Of a stretch of DNA of 64,000 nt, positions 15,624 through 24,063 are shown in pieces. Position numbers and translations under genes: made by a program. The notes beneath the pieces were generated by a model. That model ran no database searches, was not told the DNA's origin, and saw only the letters and a program-made list of their open reading frames with translations. The DNA lies in the NCBI GenBank assembly GCA_013824265.1, contig PNNO01000001.1:259682-323681 (forward strand), read 5' to 3'. The DNA is from a bacterium (GTDB lineage: Bacteria; Patescibacteriota; Gracilibacteria; UBA1369; PNNO01). How positions within the stretch are numbered: the first letter of the stretch is position 1; the number at the start of each line of letters is the position of its first letter.

Positions 15624-18053
15624 ATGTCTAAGACCCTTTTCACCATCGTGGCCTTCATGGCCGTAACCCTTTTCTTCAACTCTAACTCCGCACAGGCTGC
15701 TGTGTCGGACTGCGCCAGCCAGGGCTGCGTTGCTGTGTGTGACAGTTCCAACGTTGAGATGTACTTCAACGATGGAACGCATGCCGGTACCATCCCCGGT
15801 GTCGGCACCGGTGGATGCTACATCGACGCTGATGAGGGATACCTCATCATCAATCGCACCAGTGGTACAACCTACGTCTACAATGTTCAGACCGGCACTT
15901 CGTGTTCATTCGGTTACGCCGGCCAGAACGCCCTGATCTTCGGAAGCCAAGTCTACGTTGCAAGTGGCGCGAACCACAAGATCGCCCGCGTCGAACTGGA
16001 CTGCTCCGGTTATACCGAGATTCTGGTTCCCGGAACCTACCCCTGGGGCATGACCAAGGACTCTACGACGATCTACGTGCTGAACTCACAAACCGCGAAT
16101 ATCACTACGATTGTCCCACCTTCCACCACTCCCACCTACAACAGCATCGGCCGCGTGTTCGGCGACCAGCTCACCGCTATTCGGTATCACGCTGGCAACA
16201 ACAAGCTGTTCATGGGGGGGCTGAATGCCATCTACGAAGCTTCCCTCCCCCTGGATGGAACTTCCACCCTCTGGCAAACTATTTCGACCGGGGTGGACGA
16301 AATGTCTTTAACTTCGACCCATCTTGGAGTAAGTTCGAACTCAGGCAACTCTGCGCACCTCATTCCGATCACAAACCCATCCTCCTACATGACCATGGGG
16401 TGCCAGAGTTGCCGCTCTGTCGCCCTCAACGACACCAACTTCTTCAGCGTCGGCGGAACTTCCCCCGACCTCAATGTAAGGGCATGGGATATGACCGGCA
16501 CCCAGCGTGCCTATTCTCCCATCACCACCGTCGGAAGTAACTCCGCCGCCTGGCTCGCCCCCACGGTCACCGGCCCTGTGTGCCCCAACGGCACCAAGGA
16601 AGGCACTGAGGAGTGCGACGGCACGCAGTTCGGAACTGCCACTTGTCAGACCCTCGGGTTTGACGGCGGGAACCTTTCCTGCTCCGAATCCTGCCAAATC
16701 AGCACCTCCGCATGTTTCTACAACTGCGGTAACGGCTCGATCGAAGCCCCCGAAGAGTGCGATGGCATCAACCTCAACTCCGCCACTTGCGAGTCCCTTG
16801 GATTCGACAGTGGTACCCTGTCCTGCTCTGCCAGCTGCGAATTTGTGACCACCCAGTGCGTCACGGAAACTTGCGGCAACGGCCAGCTCGACAGCGGCGA
16901 GGACTGCGACGGTGCCAATCTCAACAGCGCTTCCTGCCTCACCCTCGGGTTCGATGGCGGAACGCTCTCTTGCTCCCCCACTTCTTGCACGTTTGACACC
17001 TCCGCCTGCACGGTTGATCTGTGCGGCAACGAAGCGATCGACGACGGCGAGGACTGCGACGGGATCAACCTGAATGGCGCCACCTGTCAGACCCAAGGAT
17101 TCGACGGCGGGAGCTTGAGCTGCGAATCCTGCACCCTTAACACCACCGCCTGCACGATGACCTCGTGTGGCAACGGTGCGATCGATACAAACGAAGAGTG
17201 TGACGATGGCAACACCAACGCTGGGGACGGCTGCGGTGGCAATTGCCAAGTCGAAGAGGGGTATGTCTGCAACGGACAGCCCTCTGAATGCACTCCCGTC
17301 GAAACCTGCAACCAGGACGGGCTGGTTGCTGGCAGTGATAGTGGTCTGGAACTTTCCAAGCTCTCCAGCCACAACCTAGCCCTCTACAACACCCACCTTT
17401 CCGGTCTCACCAAGGTGTTCAATATCACCTGCGGTACCGTCGAAACCTTATACGGAAACCAGTTTGAGGCCATCACTGTCACCCTCCCTAGCGGATCTTA
17501 CTCCAACCTCTCGATTCAAATCGGGAACAAGGTTGCGGAGTGCCACTTCTTCGCAGAAGAAGGCTCGGCAAAGATCCACATCAGCAAGGAGAGCCCCGAG
17601 AGCTCCTACGTCGATCCGACCTCGGGTCCCGGCGCCGGAGTTATCTGTACTGAAGATAACGCCAACGTGCAGGTCCAGTTCCAAGGACTGCTTCTCGGCG
17701 CTCTCGGTACGGGATTTTCGTACCGGCTCCTCTCTGCTAACCCGATCACGTCTTTTTCGGGGAATTGGATCGAGATTTATGTATCAGACTCGTCCGTCAA
17801 GTTGCAAGAGATCGCTGTTGCTACGAATAACATCGTAGTTGCAAACTCTGACATGTCTGACGGCCCCATCTACATAGACCTCGACGACATGGGAGATTTC
17901 TCCGAGATCTTCCAGCCCCACACCGACAAACCCCCCAAGGGATGCGGATGCAGCACGTTTTCCGGTAACGGAAACTCCTCGCTGCCCGTCGCGTTCCTTT
18001 CGATCCTCGTTCTGTTTGTGATCCGACGCCGCAAAGCGTCCGGCTCCAACTAA
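15624..18053 (+). CDS. Surface protein with propeller-like N-terminus, five DUF4215-like Cys repeats and MYXO-CTERM-like tail
   Basis: 809 residues. Signal peptide 1-25 (ending AQAA). About 290 residues of short beta repeats resemble a propeller. Five Cys-rich units follow, beginning CPNG, CGNG, CGNG, CGNE and CGNG, each with a (G/P/N)E(E/D)CD motif; the last has the full CDDGNTNAGDGC form. A 200-residue C-terminal domain comes next. The protein ends with GCGCS, a Ser/Asn/Gly linker, a hydrophobic helix (PVAFLSILVLFVI) and RRRK. That end matches the tripartite MYXO-CTERM sorting signals of Myxococcota, where the Cys region is the processing/anchoring site. The gene is much richer in G+C than its neighbours and has a long structured leader. 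A terminator follows. Paralogue of the 904-residue protein at 47.5 kb. Confidence 0.82.
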   Translation: MSKTLFTIVAFMAVTLFFNSNSAQAAVSDCASQGCVAVCDSSNVEMYFNDGTHAGTIPGVGTGGCYIDADEGYLIINRTSGTTYVYNVQTGTSCSFGYAGQNALIFGSQVYVASGANHKIARVELDCSGYTEILVPGTYPWGMTKDSTTIYVLNSQTANITTIVPPSTTPTYNSIGRVFGDQLTAIRYHAGNNKLFMGGLNAIYEASLPLDGTSTLWQTISTGVDEMSLTSTHLGVSSNSGNSAHLIPITNPSSYMTMGCQSCRSVALNDTNFFSVGGTSPDLNVRAWDMTGTQRAYSPITTVGSNSAAWLAPTVTGPVCPNGTKEGTEECDGTQFGTATCQTLGFDGGNLSCSESCQISTSACFYNCGNGSIEAPEECDGINLNSATCESLGFDSGTLSCSASCEFVTTQCVTETCGNGQLDSGEDCDGANLNSASCLTLGFDGGTLSCSPTSCTFDTSACTVDLCGNEAIDDGEDCDGINLNGATCQTQGFDGGSLSCESCTLNTTACTMTSCGNGAIDTNEECDDGNTNAGDGCGGNCQVEEGYVCNGQPSECTPVETCNQDGLVAGSDSGLELSKLSSHNLALYNTHLSGLTKVFNITCGTVETLYGNQFEAITVTLPSGSYSNLSIQIGNKVAECHFFAEEGSAKIHISKESPESSYVDPTSGPGAGVICTEDNANVQVQFQGLLLGALGTGFSYRLLSANPITSFSGNWIEIYVSDSSVKLQEIAVATNNIVVANSDMSDGPIYIDLDDMGDFSEIFQPHTDKPPKGCGCSTFSGNGNSSLPVAFLSILVLFVIRRRKASGSN

Positions 18054-18113
18054 TCGAAGATCCCACCCCCGTGGGCATCAGCATCGCAAGATCGCTGGCC
18101 GCCCCACACTATA

Positions 18114-18146
18114 AAGCCCCACTCCATTCGGATGTTGGGGCTTTTT
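18114..18146 (+). terminator. Intrinsic terminator after the 809-residue protein gene
   Basis: AAGCCCCA pairs with TGGGGCTT, followed by a TTTTT run. The loop contains a further CAT/ATG pair around TCGG. It is a classical rho-independent terminator placed 60 bases after the stop. Confidence 0.85.
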
Positions 18147-18230
18147 CATTGCCCAAAATTTACACTTCCGCCCCGGGGCGGATCCATGATAAAATATATA
18201 CTGAAAGTAATACTTAATAATACCGCGCAT

Positions 18231-18506
18231 ATGGCGATAATAACATTCAAAGCTTCAGAAATTTTTAAGAAAAATTTAACATTAATTTCACAATTGAAGG
18301 GTATAAATATGTCTGCCTACATTAAATTAATTTTAACAAACACGTTAAAAGAAGAGATGAACAATATAACTAAAAATGGGTTAACCGTAGCTGAAGAATT
18401 AGGAATCATCCAATCCGATTTCTTCGACAAAACATATGGACCCTTTAAAAATACCGACGATTTGATGAAGGCTTTAAAAAAGAAGCCCTCTAAAAGTCAT
18501 AAATGA
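18231..18506 (+). CDS. RelB/DinJ-like antitoxin
   Basis: 91 residues from the ATG at 18231. The longer frame starts inside the terminator loop and is rejected; an alternative ATG at 18186 is possible. The N-terminal pattern (ITFKASEIFKKNLTLISQLKGINMSAYIKLIL) fits a ribbon-helix-helix antitoxin. The C-terminal half is basic/acidic (FDKTYGPFKNTDDLMKALKKK). It overlaps the toxin start by 4 bases. It would neutralise the toxin and repress the operon. Confidence 0.68.
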   Translation: MAIITFKASEIFKKNLTLISQLKGINMSAYIKLILTNTLKEEMNNITKNGLTVAEELGIIQSDFFDKTYGPFKNTDDLMKALKKKPSKSHK

Positions 18507-18760
18507 TTATTCTTTATTCACCACTATTTAAGAAAAAATTCCTTAAGCTCCAAAGGCAAATTCAGGATAGATTTGCCGATCGACTAGAAATATTTATACA
18601 CGACACAAATTCACAAATCCTAAAGAATCATAAGCTACACGGAAGATTGGAAGGTTATTTTGCATTTTCGATAACCGGCGATTATCGCGCAATCTACAGG
18701 AAACTTAGTACAGATGTAATAAAACTGGTAGATATTGGGACGCACAACCAAGTTTATTAA
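18503..18760 (+). CDS. YafQ/RelE-family mRNA interferase toxin
   Basis: 85 residues matching the YafQ-type RelE subfamily: PLFKKKFLKLQRQIQDRFADR helix, KNHKLHGRLEGYFAFSITGDY, then RAIYRKL and the terminal VDIGTHNQVY. The HxLxG, GDYR and final GTH motifs are the family landmarks, with His and Arg/Lys acting in mRNA cleavage. The length is typical. It is coupled to the upstream antitoxin through an ATGA overlap. Confidence 0.86.
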   Translation: MIILYSPLFKKKFLKLQRQIQDRFADRLEIFIHDTNSQILKNHKLHGRLEGYFAFSITGDYRAIYRKLSTDVIKLVDIGTHNQVY

Positions 18761-18814
18761 ATTCCCAAAACTCCCTTTTTGTGCTAAAATATTGAGATAT
18801 TCTTGAATCCAAAA

Positions 18815-20848
18815 ATGTTCAAAAACAAAAATATAAAAAGATTGATCGCAGCCGCGAGCATAGGAATACTTGCAGCACTTGTTGGAATTGTTTTAGTGGT
18901 AACAAATCCGCTGGAAAATTTTCACCTTAAAATTTCAAATCTTTTATTTAAAAATAACAATAATCCAAGCCCCGAAATTGTAATAATCGCAATAGACGAT
19001 GTGAGTACTCAATATGGCAGCCTGGAAGTAACTCTTGGACGATATTGGAATTGGAGCCGACTTTATCACAAAAAGGTTCTTGATACTCTTGAGGAAAATG
19101 GCGCAGATGTGGTTGCCTTTGATCTTTCATTTGGAGAGAAATCAAATAGTATTTCGCGAGATACAATCAAACAGATTCTTGATGACAATCCAAGTGATAA
19201 ATCGCTGCAAATCTTTGACAGATATACGCCGACCTTTAATCATCCCGAAGACCTTTCTTTTGCCGAATCTCTAGGGAAATATGACAACGTCGTTTTATTT
19301 ACAAAAGAAGGTAATCCTCCAATCGATCTTTTTGCATCTCAGGTTGAAAGTCTTGGACTTGGCAGCACCCAGCAAGACTCGGACGGACTTGTTCGCAGTA
19401 TCCCATTCGAAGGGTCATTCGCTCAAAAAATAGTTGAAAAAGTCGATCCCACCCTCGCAAAAAATGTTCCATTGGAAAATGGAAATTTAATCATCAATTA
19501 CTCAACTCCTCCATATAAATATACTTCAATTTCATTCAAAGATATTTATTTTGATACATTCAATAAAGAGCTTGTAAAAGACAAGATTGCGATAATTGGA
19601 GTAACAACACAAGTAGTTAAAGATCATTTTTCGACCCCAATACAAACTGAAACCCAAATGCCCGGTGTCGAAATTCACGCCAACGCAATTCAGACGATTC
19701 TCGATCAAAAATTTCTGACTAATCAATCCAAAACTTCGCAAATAATAACCATTTTCGCGATATCGGTACTCGGTACCCTTGCACTTATTTTCCTCAACAT
19801 TTGGCTCGGAATCGCGCTCACTATAGTACTTTTTGCAGCCTACTACGGAGCAGCTCACGCAGCTTACTCAAACGGCATAATCATAAACATGGTTTATCCA
19901 TATATCACCATTTTGCTCGTCTATATAAGCAGTGTTGTTTATAAATATTTTGCCGAAGTGAAAAAACGCCAGCAGATTCAGGAAGCTTTTGGAAAATACC
20001 TAAGCCCAAGCGTATTAAAAGAGGTTTTAAAGAACCCTCGCCTCCTTCATCGCAGCGGTGCAAAAAAGGAAGTTACTGTTTTCTTTTCCGATATTGCCGG
20101 ATTCACGACACTTTCCGAAGAGCTCGATCCGCACTCTTTAATCGACCTTCTTAACGATTATCTTGGCACTATGACCGATGTGATTTTTAAACAAGAAGGC
20201 ACTCTCGATAAATATGTTGGAGATGCGATTGTGGCTTATTTCGGCGCTCCGGTTCATCAGGACGATCACGCTGTACGCGCGTGTCATGCCGCTTTGGAAA
20301 TGCGAGCAATACTCCCAACTCTTCACGAAAAATGGATCTCTGAAGGCAAGCCGAAAATCGATTTCCGCATAGGAATCAACACCGGCGAAGCCATTATAGG
20401 AAACATCGGTTCTGAAAATTATTTTGATTACACGGTTATGGGTGATGAAGTGAACCTTGGTTCCCGGCTTGAAGGAGCCAATAAAAAGTACGAAACGAAA
20501 ATTATGATTTCCGAGTCCACATATAATCAGGTTAAAGATTACTTTGACACGCGACCTCTTGACCTTATTCAGGTAAAGGGACGCAACAAAGCTGTACGCG
20601 TTTTTGAGCTTCTGGCTCACAAAAACAGGCTTAGCGAAACCGGCCAAAAACTGCTTGAAGCTTACAATAAAGGAATGGATTTATACCTCGCCCGCAATTT
20701 TGGCGAGGCCAAAGAAATGTTTAAACAAGCCCTCTTGATTCACCCTGAAGACGGGCCTTCCAAACTGTACCTTCAGCGTTGCGAAATCCTTCGCGACTTC
20801 CCACCTTCTGCCGATTGGGACGGCGTTTTCTCGATGAAAACAAAATAG
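18815..20848 (+). CDS. CHASE2-domain class III adenylate cyclase
   Basis: 677 residues from the ATG at 18815; a TTG four codons earlier is an alternative. Order: N-terminal membrane helix, CHASE2 sensor (about 300 residues, extracytoplasmic), three membrane helices, cyclase homology domain, then a short TPR-like C-terminus. Catalytic features are complete: metal-binding Asp in FFSDIAGFT and in DKYVGDAIVAYFG, adenine-selecting Lys (in DKYVGD) and Asp (in YTVMGDEVNLGSRLE), and the Asn/Arg pair for the transition state. It should make cAMP from ATP in response to an external signal. No cAMP-binding regulator is seen in the window. An extended -10 (TGCTAAAAT) at 18782-18790 puts the start close to the 5' end of the transcript. 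Confidence 0.88.
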   Translation: MFKNKNIKRLIAAASIGILAALVGIVLVVTNPLENFHLKISNLLFKNNNNPSPEIVIIAIDDVSTQYGSLEVTLGRYWNWSRLYHKKVLDTLEENGADVVAFDLSFGEKSNSISRDTIKQILDDNPSDKSLQIFDRYTPTFNHPEDLSFAESLGKYDNVVLFTKEGNPPIDLFASQVESLGLGSTQQDSDGLVRSIPFEGSFAQKIVEKVDPTLAKNVPLENGNLIINYSTPPYKYTSISFKDIYFDTFNKELVKDKIAIIGVTTQVVKDHFSTPIQTETQMPGVEIHANAIQTILDQKFLTNQSKTSQIITIFAISVLGTLALIFLNIWLGIALTIVLFAAYYGAAHAAYSNGIIINMVYPYITILLVYISSVVYKYFAEVKKRQQIQEAFGKYLSPSVLKEVLKNPRLLHRSGAKKEVTVFFSDIAGFTTLSEELDPHSLIDLLNDYLGTMTDVIFKQEGTLDKYVGDAIVAYFGAPVHQDDHAVRACHAALEMRAILPTLHEKWISEGKPKIDFRIGINTGEAIIGNIGSENYFDYTVMGDEVNLGSRLEGANKKYETKIMISESTYNQVKDYFDTRPLDLIQVKGRNKAVRVFELLAHKNRLSETGQKLLEAYNKGMDLYLARNFGEAKEMFKQALLIHPEDGPSKLYLQRCEILRDFPPSADWDGVFSMKTK

Positions 20849-20851
20849 AAT

Positions 20852-20899
20852 GTACCGAGTACGTAGTACTTACTCGGTACCTGCCACGTACTCAGTACC
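20852..20899. repeat. TACTCGGTA-type palindromic repeat, copy 3 (double)
   Basis: GTACCGAGTA (20852) and TACTCGGTAC (ending 20880) form a perfect 10-bp inverted pair around eight or nine bases. A related unit with TACTCAGTACC follows to 20899. It lies between the cyclase stop and the next promoter. Confidence 0.8.
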
Positions 20900-20903
20900 T
20901 CCC

Positions 20904-20931
20904 TTGACAATCTCCGCATTTTGCCTACAAT
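20904..20931 (+). promoter_or_regulatory. Promoter of the zinc-ribbon protein gene
   Basis: TTGACA and TACAAT are separated by 16 bases, directly after the palindromic repeat. The initial transcript would begin near AACCCCGC and run about 85 bases to the ATG, which has a GGAGGG element about 60 bases upstream and no close Shine-Dalgarno site. Confidence 0.65.
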
Positions 20932-21021
20932 AACCCCGCTTTTTGTTCTTTGATTTGGAGGGAATTTAAACGGTTGAAATAACACAAATAAAGGCTTTGG
21001 CCGGAAAGTGAAGGTTTTATT

Positions 21022-21462
21022 ATGACTGGGAACAAACTTGACCGAATCACTTTAAGAAAAATTCAAAAGATCGAAGATGAAGTCATCAAGTTTAACGAGG
21101 GGAAACCATACGTCGACCTGCAATTTCTGCAGTTCGGAGTGGACTTAATGAAGTTTTTGTCCATCGAAGAACAAATTGTAATACGCCTTGTCGTCACGCA
21201 TCCGCACGAGAATGCCATTCGGATTCTAAAGGAACACCAAAAAGAAACGCTCGTGGAAATTATCGAGAACCACACCATCGAAGGTTTTTGCTGCTTCTGT
21301 AAAGAAAAATTCACCTGGCGAGATGCTCCGATGACAATCCGGGCGATCCATCGCAACAAAAAAGGTACAGAACTTCACCACAGTCGCTGCTACCCCAAGA
21401 ACTGCCGCTACACCTCACCCACTCACAATCCCCACCCCATTCCCGCCTCTGAAAAAATCTAA
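21022..21462 (+). CDS. Hypothetical protein with Cys-Cys/His-Cys (zinc-ribbon-like) motif
   Basis: 146 residues, unrecognised. The N-terminal two thirds are helical and charged. The C-terminal part has CCFCKEKF followed about 35 residues later by LHHSRCYPKNC, an arrangement that could hold a zinc ion. No signal peptide or membrane segment, so it is cytoplasmic. It is a monocistronic gene between a strong promoter and a hairpin, flanked on both sides by copies of the TACTCGGTA repeat. A nucleic-acid-binding role is possible but unproven. Confidence 0.6.
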   Translation: MTGNKLDRITLRKIQKIEDEVIKFNEGKPYVDLQFLQFGVDLMKFLSIEEQIVIRLVVTHPHENAIRILKEHQKETLVEIIENHTIEGFCCFCKEKFTWRDAPMTIRAIHRNKKGTELHHSRCYPKNCRYTSPTHNPHPIPASEKI

Positions 21463-21491
21463 TTCACCTCCAACTCTACAAAAAAGCTCAC

Positions 21492-21532
21492 AAATCCCGT
21501 ACCATGCCAAAAAAATGAGTGCGGGATTTAAA
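21492..21532 (+). terminator. Hairpin terminator after the zinc-ribbon gene
   Basis: AAATCCCG (21492-21499) pairs with CGGGATTT (21522-21529) and runs into TTTAAACTT. The T-tract is short, so termination efficiency is uncertain. Confidence 0.55.
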
Positions 21533-21546
21533 CTTACGTATACAAA

Positions 21547-21594
21547 TTACCGAGTACATAGGACTTACTCGGTAAGTGCCACTTACTCGGTAAC
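21547..21594. repeat. TACTCGGTA-type palindromic repeat, copy 4 (triple core)
   Basis: Three cores in a row: TTACCGAGTA (21547), TTACTCGGTAA (21565-21575) and TTACTCGGTAAC (21583-21594), the last two linked by GTGCCAC. It lies between two convergent genes, ending three bases before the efp stop. Confidence 0.85.
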
Positions 21595-21597
21595 TTT

Positions 21598-22158
21598 TTA
21601 AGCCCTCTCCACGTATTCTGCGCTTTCCGTATTCACTCTAACCTTGTCGCCTTCATTTATAAACAATGGAACTTTAACCACAAGGCCTGTTTCCAGTGTC
21701 GCAGGTTTGCTTCCTCCTGAAGCCGTATCACCCTTAACTCCGGGCATTGTCTGAATAACCTCGAACACCATTTTTGGCGGAAGCTCAACAGAAATCACCT
21801 TTCCCTCATAAAAAACTCCATCAATCGTCGTTCCATCAATAAGAAAAGGCAAAGATCCTTCTATAAAATCCAAAGGTATTTCAAATTGCTCGTAAGTCTC
21901 CTCGTTCATAAAGTAAGCTTCCTCGTCCGTTTTATAAAGATACTGACATTTTTTTCTCTGAATATCGGCAAATTCAAAACTCTCGCCGGCAAGAAAAGTT
22001 TTATCCAAAGCTGCACCGTTTTTAACGTTCTTCAGCTTTGTCTTCATAACCGGTTTTCGCTGTTGCTTGCGGTTAAATTCGCTCCATACTATAAGGTACG
22101 GATCGCCATTTAACTTAACCACTTTACCCATCTTAAGATCGGTCAAATTGTCCGCCAT
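21598..22158 (-). CDS. efp: Elongation factor P with non-canonical loop
   Basis: 186 residues, the usual EF-P length, with three beta-barrel domains and the conserved PGVKGDTASGGSKPATLETG segment of domain II/III. EF-P enters the ribosomal E site and relieves stalling at polyproline. The tip loop normally carries a modified Lys or Arg in PGKG or PGRG. Here the aligned stretch is EFNRKQQRKPVMK, so Gln33 takes the modified position and the flanking Gly residues are gone. No EpmA/EpmB or EarP gene is seen nearby. The gene is monocistronic and divergent from the sigma-factor gene. Confidence 0.93.
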   Translation of the reverse strand: MADNLTDLKMGKVVKLNGDPYLIVWSEFNRKQQRKPVMKTKLKNVKNGAALDKTFLAGESFEFADIQRKKCQYLYKTDEEAYFMNEETYEQFEIPLDFIEGSLPFLIDGTTIDGVFYEGKVISVELPPKMVFEVIQTMPGVKGDTASGGSKPATLETGLVVKVPLFINEGDKVRVNTESAEYVERA

Positions 22159-22284
22159 AAAAAGTTGATTAGATATTTTCTAAGCGAACTATAGTAAAAA
22201 TCAGTGCCACACGCAAGCTCATGCAAGAACCCTTTTTGTAATGAAAAATCGCTTTTAAACTTATAAAAGATGGAAAAGCGACAC

Positions 22285-22314
22285 TTGACAATTAGGGAGA
22301 TTTTTGGCATAAAT
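22285..22314 (+). promoter_or_regulatory. Promoter of the sigma-factor gene
   Basis: TTGACA (22285-22290) followed by ATAAAT (22309-22314) at 18 bases; the GTG start of the sigma gene is about 40 bases downstream. Confidence 0.5.
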
Positions 22315-22354
22315 TAACCCTTCACTTTAAGCGAATCAGTAAAAACCCCAATTT

Positions 22355-22936
22355 GTGCCAAACAGCGCTGAACTAGAATTGGAAAGACGCCTCGTGGAAG
22401 CGGTAAAAAAGGACCCCGAGAAATTCGGAGATCTTTACGAAAGATACTATGATCAGATATACCGATACGTATATCGCCGCGCCGGAGGAGATCAAGACGT
22501 AACCCATGATTTGGTTAGTCAAACGTTCATGGATGCTTTATCGCACATGAAATCCTTCACTTGGCAGGGCTATCCGTTCTCGTCGTGGCTTTACAAAATT
22601 GCGCATAACAACGTGATAAAATGGTACCGAAAAGCGGGGAACAGAAACTATCTTCCGATTGAAGAAGCAATAAATGTTTCCAATCAGGATCGTGACCAAA
22701 AAGAGCTTACCGATGCCTCAATCGCAAAATCACAAATAAACGCGATGATGGTGAAACTTGAAGAAGATGAACGCGAAATACTTCGCCTTAAATTTTTTGA
22801 AGGACTTTCCAACATGGAAATCGCTGACGTTATGGGGCTTTCTGTCTCAAACATAGGCGTAAAAGTGTTCAGAACGCTAAAAAAAGCAAAAGGATTTCTC
22901 CCTAATAAACAAGATTTAAAACCACTTAATGATTAA
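22355..22936 (+). CDS. RNA polymerase sigma factor, ECF type
   Basis: 193 residues from a GTG start. Region 2 is clear (FGDLYERYYDQIYRYVYRRA, then FSSWLYKIAHNNVIKWYRK, which contacts -10 DNA). Region 4 carries a helix-turn-helix (DEREILRLKFFEGLSNMEIA then VMGLSVSNIGVKVFRTLKKA). Regions 1 and 3 are absent, as in ECF factors. The next gene overlaps its end by 8 bases and encodes a single-pass membrane protein with a short cytoplasmic N-terminus, the usual arrangement of an anti-sigma factor. Target promoters are unknown. Confidence 0.87.
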   Translation: MPNSAELELERRLVEAVKKDPEKFGDLYERYYDQIYRYVYRRAGGDQDVTHDLVSQTFMDALSHMKSFTWQGYPFSSWLYKIAHNNVIKWYRKAGNRNYLPIEEAINVSNQDRDQKELTDASIAKSQINAMMVKLEEDEREILRLKFFEGLSNMEIADVMGLSVSNIGVKVFRTLKKAKGFLPNKQDLKPLND

Positions 22937-24059
22937 AAATTATTTCAGCGACATAACGGATCTATTCCTCGCAGTAAAAAAAGAGGAAAATATACAGATT
23001 AATGAAGAAGCGAAAGCCGAAATCAGACAAATGTTGCAAGCAAAAATAGCTGAGATGACAAACGCCACTGCCCACAAAGCAGCGCAAATTGATGACTCCC
23101 CAAAACAACCATTTTGGTCAACATGGAGATACCAATTATTTGGCGTTCCGGCCTCACTTTTTGCCCTTGTACTCATTGTTTTTGTAACATCAAATTTAAA
23201 AGTCTCAATACCTAAAGAAGACTTTAGTCCAACACGTGAAAATCCTACAAAAACAGCCGTTGTGGAAACTGTAGACCCAGCCAAAACGGAAAGCGACAGG
23301 CCTCTTGTTAAAACGGCACCGGGGTTGCTGGTGCTCGATTTCTCCGAAGAAAATAACAGCTCAAGATCGCTAAATAAAACCTCAACTGTCATTAAAACAA
23401 TTAGACAGGAACAACCTCTGGAAGAACAAGTTGGTCAGGAAGAAAGTAAATTTGAAATTCCAAAAATTGAATATAGCGATGCGCAGAATCTTGTAATAGA
23501 CGGCCAAAAGGAACCTGCCAAAACACCGGTGATTAAAACAGGTGCCAGTATAGATGTAGCAGCCGAAGAAATTATTCCTGACTGGCAAAAGACAAATGAT
23601 GCAACAGTGCAAACGCCTCAGGCCTCAGAACCTGTCGATTCTCTTGATGCGGAAATTCCTTCCGATCAAGTTGTCACTACGCCTGTCACACCAATAACAA
23701 CAAGCCCTACTGAAACATTGGAAACATTAGACACATTGGATACACCGGAGCCCATTACTACGGCCGAAATTATCAAAGAAGTTATTCCGGAAACAATATC
23801 CCCTAAAGTTGATTACCCAATATACACTTACAAAGATGAAACTTTAAAAACGCAGGATGCGTTTACCAAGGAAAATCTTGCAAAATTAACCAAATCAAAA
23901 ACTCCCGAATCAGTCACGGTATACTACGTTGAAAAAAATCAGGTTGTCGTGGAAATAGAAGAAGACGGCATCACAAAATGGTATCTTTTTGACAACATTA
24001 AGGGAATCTGGACAATTTCAAGATATGAAAAATTTGTCACCGATAATGTGGTAAAATAG
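22929..24059 (+). CDS. Probable membrane anti-sigma factor
   Basis: 376 residues. The first ~70 residues are cytoplasmic and helical (KAEIRQMLQAKIAEM). One membrane helix follows (FGVPASLFALVLIVFVTSNL), then a long Pro/Thr/Glu-rich stalk (TTPVTPITTSPTETLETLD) and a small C-terminal domain (SVTVYYVEKNQVVVEIEEDG). It has no recognised zinc anti-sigma HxxxCxxC motif. The assignment rests on translational coupling to the sigma gene and the topology. The stalk could be shed or processed in signalling. Confidence 0.6.
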   Translation: MIKNYFSDITDLFLAVKKEENIQINEEAKAEIRQMLQAKIAEMTNATAHKAAQIDDSPKQPFWSTWRYQLFGVPASLFALVLIVFVTSNLKVSIPKEDFSPTRENPTKTAVVETVDPAKTESDRPLVKTAPGLLVLDFSEENNSSRSLNKTSTVIKTIRQEQPLEEQVGQEESKFEIPKIEYSDAQNLVIDGQKEPAKTPVIKTGASIDVAAEEIIPDWQKTNDATVQTPQASEPVDSLDAEIPSDQVVTTPVTPITTSPTETLETLDTLDTPEPITTAEIIKEVIPETISPKVDYPIYTYKDETLKTQDAFTKENLAKLTKSKTPESVTVYYVEKNQVVVEIEEDGITKWYLFDNIKGIWTISRYEKFVTDNVVK

Positions 24060-24063
24060 GCAC

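Noticed and set aside
16341..17372. Long minus-strand frame (343 codons) opposite the Cys-repeat protein
   Set aside because: Shadow of a repetitive GC-rich coding region; no motif, start site or promoter, and the plus-strand product is clearly real.
20852..21594. CRISPR repeats formed by the TACTCGGTA copies
   Set aside because: Copies are irregularly spaced, scattered over 36 kb, and lack unit-length spacers and cas genes.
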